From an uncultured Oscillospiraceae bacterium (GTDB lineage: Bacteria > Bacillota > Clostridia > Oscillospirales > Oscillospiraceae), in NCBI GenBank assembly GCA_910589085.1, contig CAJUSG010000033.1, forward strand, positions 1 to 25,999: a DNA stretch of 25,999 bases, read 5' to 3'. The position numbers and the translations under genes are program-made. The notes below the pieces were generated by a model. The model had not been told where the DNA came from. It searched no databases and was given only the letters and a program-made list of their open reading frames with translations. Positions 22,975 to 25,999 of this stretch are shown one piece after another (positions within the stretch are counted from its first letter, which is position 1; every line of letters starts with the position of its first letter).

Positions 22975-23082
22975 ATGAAAAAAGAGGAACAAAAGAAAGC
23001 CATATATGTTTTCACAGTTTGCATAGTAGGTGCTATCGTAATTTGCCTCATACCTTATTTATTTCATCTATTCTCAAATTGA
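22975..23082 (+). CDS. Small single-pass membrane protein, 35 residues
   Basis: An ATG at 22975 preceded by AAGGGAGGAACGAA (excellent site) opens a 35-codon frame ending in TGA. It has a basic N-terminus MKKEEQKKA, then one hydrophobic helix of about 21 residues (YVFTVCIVGAIVICLIPYLF), then HLFSN. Its codon use and AT-richness differ from the neighbours, as is common for membrane peptides and for transferred genes. It lies between array gene 5 and rubrerythrin. No family recognised; it may be a membrane partner of the array or an unrelated small protein. Confidence 0.65.
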   Translation: MKKEEQKKAIYVFTVCIVGAIVICLIPYLFHLFSN

Positions 23083-23098
23083 ACAGGAGGACACAGAC

Positions 23099-23665
23099 AT
23101 GGACATCAAAGGAACACAGACCGCGGAAAATCTCCGCAAGGCCCTGGCAGGGGAATCCATTGCCCGCAACAAGTACACCTACTTTGCCATGGCCGCCCGG
23201 GCCAACGGGGATGAGGAGGCGGCGACCGCCTTTGAGCAGATGGCGAAAAACGAGATGATGCACGCCAAGTTCTGGTTCGAGCTGCTCTACGGTAAGCCCA
23301 CCGACACCAAAGAGTCTCTGACCCAGGCCGCCATGGGGGAATACAGCGAGTGGCACGACATGTATCCCAGCTTTGCCGCACAGGCCCGGGAGGAAGGTCT
23401 GGAGGATATCGCCGTCATGTTCGAGAAGGTGGCCGCCATTGAGCGCAATCACGAGGGCCGCTTCATGACTCTGCTGGCCAAGCTGTCCAGGACCCCTCCG
23501 GAACAGGCCCCTGCCCGAGAGGCGGCGCAGGATGCACCTGCTCCCCGGCAGAAGAAGACCGGCTACCGCTGCCAGTTCTGCGGTGCGGTGTTTGAGGAAC
23601 GGCCCGACCTGTGCGATGTATGCCAGGCCATTGGAGCCTTTGATCTGGTGGAATACTACGAATAA
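23099..23665 (+). CDS. Rubrerythrin
   Basis: 188-residue cytosolic peroxide reductase of anaerobes. The N-terminal ferritin-like four-helix di-iron domain has the E-x(n)-E and ExxH pattern in GESIARNKYTYF, NEMMHAKFW and AAIERNHEGRF. After a Pro-Ala linker, the C-terminal rubredoxin-like domain has two CxxC pairs (CQFC and CDVC) that bind one Fe. The ribosome binding site is ACAGGAGGACACAGAC. A terminator follows directly, so it ends its unit. Confidence 0.96.
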   Translation: MDIKGTQTAENLRKALAGESIARNKYTYFAMAARANGDEEAATAFEQMAKNEMMHAKFWFELLYGKPTDTKESLTQAAMGEYSEWHDMYPSFAAQAREEGLEDIAVMFEKVAAIERNHEGRFMTLLAKLSRTPPEQAPAREAAQDAPAPRQKKTGYRCQFCGAVFEERPDLCDVCQAIGAFDLVEYYE

Positions 23666-23680
23666 ACCGATATAATGATT

Positions 23681-23720
23681 AACCCCGGCGATTTTTCTGT
23701 CGCCGGGGTTGACATTTTTT
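23681..23720 (+). terminator. Terminator after rubrerythrin
   Basis: A perfect 11-bp stem AACCCCGGCGA/TCGCCGGGGTT (23681-23691, 23700-23710) followed by GACATTTTTT. Its last bases are also the -35 box of the next promoter. Confidence 0.92.
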
Positions 23721-23737
23721 CGTCTATCCAGTATAAT
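23709..23737 (+). promoter_or_regulatory. Consensus sigma-A promoter of the Crp/Fnr gene
   Basis: TTGACA (23709-23714), exactly 17 nt, TATAAT (23732-23737): a full match to consensus. The -35 box overlaps the end of the upstream terminator stem. Confidence 0.93.
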
Positions 23738-23765
23738 CCAAACTGTCTCAAATAAGACAGTTTGG
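23738..23765 (+). promoter_or_regulatory. Palindromic operator at the Crp/Fnr transcription start
   Basis: A perfect 11-bp inverted repeat CCAAACTGTCT/AGACAGTTTGG with a 6-nt gap. The inner TGTCT-N6-AGACA has the same 5-6-5 spacing as Crp-type sites. It starts right after the -10 box and reaches into the ribosome binding site, so a bound protein, probably the gene's own product, would block transcription start. Confidence 0.7.
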
Positions 23766-23776
23766 AGGTGCTGCCT

Positions 23777-24427
23777 TTGCCACCTGTCCAAAAGGAATTT
23801 TCCACATTGGCCTCCTGTCCCCTGTTTCACGGTGCCGGCGAGACGTTGCTGCGGTCCCTGCCCGAACTGGAGGGGGCCGGACGGGCCCGCTTTGCCCCCG
23901 GTCAGGTGGTATACGACCCCCTGCACTTCCGCCGCTGCCTGGGAGTTGTGCTTTCCGGCCAGCTTCAGGTCACCAAAGGCGCTCTGGCCGTCAGCGTGCT
24001 GGGACCGGGGGACCTGTTTGGGGCTGCCGCCCTGTACAGCGACGAGGTCGAGTTTGCCGCCACCATTACCGCCCTCCGGCCCAGCCGGTGCCTGATGCTG
24101 GAGCAGTCCCTGGTGGACCGCCTGCTGGCTGAACACGGACAAATTCGGGAAAACTATCTGCGCTACCTCACCGGACGGGTCCGTTTTCTCTCCGGACGGC
24201 TGCAAACGCTGGCCCAGCCGGGGGCGGAGGGCAAGCTGGCCCGCTATCTGCTGGCCAGCGGCGGAGAAGCCCTCAGCTGCTCCGCCACCCAGCTTTGCCA
24301 GCGCCTGGGGATCAGCCGCGCCTCCCTCTACCGGGCCTTCTCCGCTCTGGAGGACAGCGGCCTCATCACCCGCCGGGGCAAGACCATCACCGTCGCCGAC
24401 CCCACTGGCCTGGAGATGGTGCTGTAA
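23777..24427 (+). CDS. Crp/Fnr family transcriptional regulator
   Basis: 216 residues. The N-terminal cyclic-nucleotide-binding-like beta barrel (about 10-115) has GVVLSGQLQVTKG and LGPGDLFGAAALYSD. A dimerisation helix (about 115-150) follows, then a winged helix with SATQLCQRLGISRASLYRAFSALEDSGLITRRG. No FNR-type N-terminal cysteine cluster is present (one early Cys only), so it senses something other than oxygen by that route. The start is inferred as the TTG at 23777, eight nt after GGAGG; an in-frame TTG at 23762 would overlap that site. The next genes encode an ABC uptake system, which it may regulate. Confidence 0.9.
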   Translation: MPPVQKEFSTLASCPLFHGAGETLLRSLPELEGAGRARFAPGQVVYDPLHFRRCLGVVLSGQLQVTKGALAVSVLGPGDLFGAAALYSDEVEFAATITALRPSRCLMLEQSLVDRLLAEHGQIRENYLRYLTGRVRFLSGRLQTLAQPGAEGKLARYLLASGGEALSCSATQLCQRLGISRASLYRAFSALEDSGLITRRGKTITVADPTGLEMVL

Positions 24428-24450
24428 ATGCTGACGATCGGTTTAAAACC

Positions 24451-24535
24451 TGTAGGGCGCGACGACCCCGGCGCGCCGTATCCAACCACCGCACAAACCG
24501 CAAAAAAACGGGCCGCCGAGTCGTCGGCCCCTACA
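24451..24535. repeat. Dispersed palindromic element, copy E
   Basis: An 85-bp element with ends TGTAGGGCGCGACGACC and GAGTCGTCGGCCCCTACA, between the regulator and the lipoprotein gene. The arms are those of copy C in reversed orientation. Read through, it gives the false N-terminal extension of the following ORF. Confidence 0.9.
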
Positions 24536-24562
24536 AAAACCTCAACCGAAAGGAAGATTTTT

Positions 24563-25636
24563 ATGAAACGCACCCTCTCTGTGTTCCTTACCGCCGCCCT
24601 GGCTCTGTCTCTGCTGGCGGGCTGCGGGCCCAAGACCCCTGCCGGGACCTCCAGCTCCGCCCCCGGGACCAGCTCCAGCCAGCCGGAGGATTCCAGCCAG
24701 CCCGGCTCCTCCTCTCAGCCGGGGGACACCAGCGCGGCGTCCGGCCCCACGCCCAGACTTATGGTCCTGTCCGGACCTACCGGCGTAGGTGCCGCCAAAC
24801 TGATGGCTAACGCGGACGACGGCTTTCCCTCTGCAATAGTTGAAGTCGTCACCGACAACACCCAGGTCCAGACTGCCCTGGCCAACAAGGATGTGGACAT
24901 CGCCGCCATCGCCACCAACGCCGCCGCCGCCCTCTACGCCAAGACCGACGGGGGCATCCAGGTGCTGGCGGTGAATACCCTGGGGGTGCTCTATATCCTG
25001 GAGAAGGGGGACACGGTCCACTCCATAGCCGATCTGGCGGGCAAGACCCTGTACGCCCCCTCCAACACCAAGGGGGCCAACCCGGAGCATATTTTGAACC
25101 ACCTGCTGGAGGGCAACGGCGTAGACCCCTCTGAGGTCAACATCGAGTGGCTCACCCCCCAGGAGATCACCGTCAAAATGACCTCCTCTGACGCAGGGCT
25201 GTGTATGCTCCCCATCCCCGCCGCCACCGCCCTGCTGGTGAAGGACAGCGGCATCCGGGAGGCCATCTCCCTGTCTGACGCCTGGGAGGACCTGGAGGAC
25301 TCCCCCCTGCCTATGGGCTGTGTGGTGGCCCGCACCGAATATATTAAGGAGAACCCCCAGGAAGTGGAGGCCTTCCTGGCCGCCTATGAGAAGTCCATCG
25401 ACTATATCAGCGACCCCGCCAACAGCGCCGACGCCTCCGCCCTGGTAGCGCAGTATGAGTTCGCCCCCAACACCAAGGTGGCGGAGAAGGCCATTCCCCA
25501 GTGCTCCCTTACCTTCATTACCGGCCCGGAGATGAAGGCCATGCTGGAGGACTACTACACCATCCTCTTCCAGGTGGAGCCCAAGTCCATCGGCGGCGGC
25601 CTGCCCTTCGACAGCTTCTACTATGGCGTCGGCTAA
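24563..25636 (+). CDS. ABC transporter substrate-binding lipoprotein (NMT1/SsuA-like)
   Basis: 357 residues, an extracytoplasmic lipoprotein. The signal peptide ends in a lipobox LLAGC (Cys about 22), followed by a Ser/Pro/Gly-rich linker to about residue 60. The binding domain shows LSGPTGVGAAKLMANA, VDIAAIATNAAAALYAKT, LAVNTLGVLYILE and LAGKTLYAPSNTKGANPE. The fold is that of SsuA/TauA/ThiY-type periplasmic proteins, but the ligand is unknown. Start ATG at 24563 after GAAAGGAAG. Its end overlaps the permease start by 14 bp. Transport is inferred from the operon. Confidence 0.92.
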   Translation: MKRTLSVFLTAALALSLLAGCGPKTPAGTSSSAPGTSSSQPEDSSQPGSSSQPGDTSAASGPTPRLMVLSGPTGVGAAKLMANADDGFPSAIVEVVTDNTQVQTALANKDVDIAAIATNAAAALYAKTDGGIQVLAVNTLGVLYILEKGDTVHSIADLAGKTLYAPSNTKGANPEHILNHLLEGNGVDPSEVNIEWLTPQEITVKMTSSDAGLCMLPIPAATALLVKDSGIREAISLSDAWEDLEDSPLPMGCVVARTEYIKENPQEVEAFLAAYEKSIDYISDPANSADASALVAQYEFAPNTKVAEKAIPQCSLTFITGPEMKAMLEDYYTILFQVEPKSIGGGLPFDSFYYGVG

Positions 25637-25999
25637 GCCCCTGAAAAAGCTGCTGTACGCCCTGCCGGCCCCCGCCTTCTGGCTGGGGGTCTGGCAGGTG
25701 TGCGCCTTTTGGGTGGACCGGAGCCTGGAGGGCAGGGGCAACGAGCTGCTGCTCCCCTACCCCGCCTCTGTCTGGAACGCCCTGATCCTCATGGTGGGAA
25801 CAGGGGAGTTCTGGAACACAGTGCTGGCCTCCCTGGGGCGGATCGCCCTGGGCCTGGCCTGGGGCGTGGCCATTGGAGCGGCGCTGGCCGTCCTCACCCA
25901 GGCCTCCCCCTGGGCGGACCGGCTGCTCTCCCCCGCCGTCCGGGTGGTGCGGGCCGCCCCGGTGGCCTCCTTCATTCTGCTGGTGCTGCTGTGGACCGG
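25623..25999 (+). CDS. ABC transporter permease, partial (SsuC/TauC-like)
   Basis: An open frame without stop running to the window edge, starting ATG at 25623 inside the last codons of the lipoprotein gene (14-bp overlap). It reads MASAKPLKKLLYALP, then AFWLGVWQVCAFW (first helix), LPYPASVWNALI, GEFWNTVLASLGRIALGLAWG (second helix region) and RAAPVASFILLVLLW, the start of the permease loop typical for SsuC/TauC inner-membrane proteins. Only the first about 125 residues are present. An ATPase gene is expected just beyond. Confidence 0.88.
   Translation, partial: MASAKPLKKLLYALPAPAFWLGVWQVCAFWVDRSLEGRGNELLLPYPASVWNALILMVGTGEFWNTVLASLGRIALGLAWGVAIGAALAVLTQASPWADRLLSPAVRVVRAAPVASFILLVLLWT

Noticed and set aside
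2852..24535. CRISPR array made by the repeated palindromic units
   Set aside because: Copies are kilobases apart, lie in different orientations and have no regular spacers or cas genes.

Overview
The window looks like chromosome from a strictly anaerobic, GC-rich gut Clostridia of the Oscillospiraceae type (Flavonifractor, Lawsonibacter or Intestinimonas-like). The evidence is strong GC codon bias, Firmicutes-style GGAGG ribosome binding sites and sigma-A promoters, a two-subunit oxygen-sensitive class I fumarase, a biotin-dependent oxaloacetate decarboxylase-type subunit, rubrerythrin, and an ECF-type vitamin S component under a cobalamin riboswitch. The species assignment is inference.

Layout. 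(1) 1-1900 is an AT-rich patch unlike the rest: a WYL regulator and a uracil-DNA-glycosylase-like gene on the minus strand, a palindromic promoter and a cluster of hairpins, probably acquired laterally. (2) 6618-1968, minus strand, reads as one operon: Lrp/AsnC regulator, class I aminotransferase, ThrH-type phosphatase, DUF1015 protein and ispE, ended by a hairpin terminator. (3) 9687-6766 is an orphan hybrid sensor kinase. (4) 11789-9819 is oadA, with its own promoter and a structured leader. (5) 12553-12058 is a small transcription unit with a very good promoter, two short ORFs and a terminator. (6) 13817-12629 is a cobalamin-riboswitch-controlled pair: a DUF4430 protein and an ECF S component. 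(7) 13899-16118, plus strand, holds the two fumarase subunits, separated by an unrecognised gene. (8) 16127-22938, plus strand, is a five-gene accessory array: a TPR protein, two tandem paralogues of an unrecognised family, a DUF4261 protein, and a TPR-SUFU-DUF2185 fusion. Several of these domain types are known from immunity-protein arrays. (9) 22975-23720 has a 35-residue membrane peptide, rubrerythrin and a terminator. (10) 23709 to the end has a Crp/Fnr regulator with a consensus promoter and palindromic operator, then an ABC uptake system (lipoprotein and a partial permease).

Five copies of a 71-85 bp palindromic element with TGTAGGG...CCCTACA ends lie between genes (2852, 4875, 15450, 21469 and 24451). 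They often create false N-terminal extensions of the following ORF, and one supplies a stop codon.

The best candidates for something undescribed are the accessory array (8), the dispersed palindromic element, the short-ORF transcription unit (5) and the hairpin cluster at 1642-1811. All domain names were assigned by reading the sequence, not by a database search.
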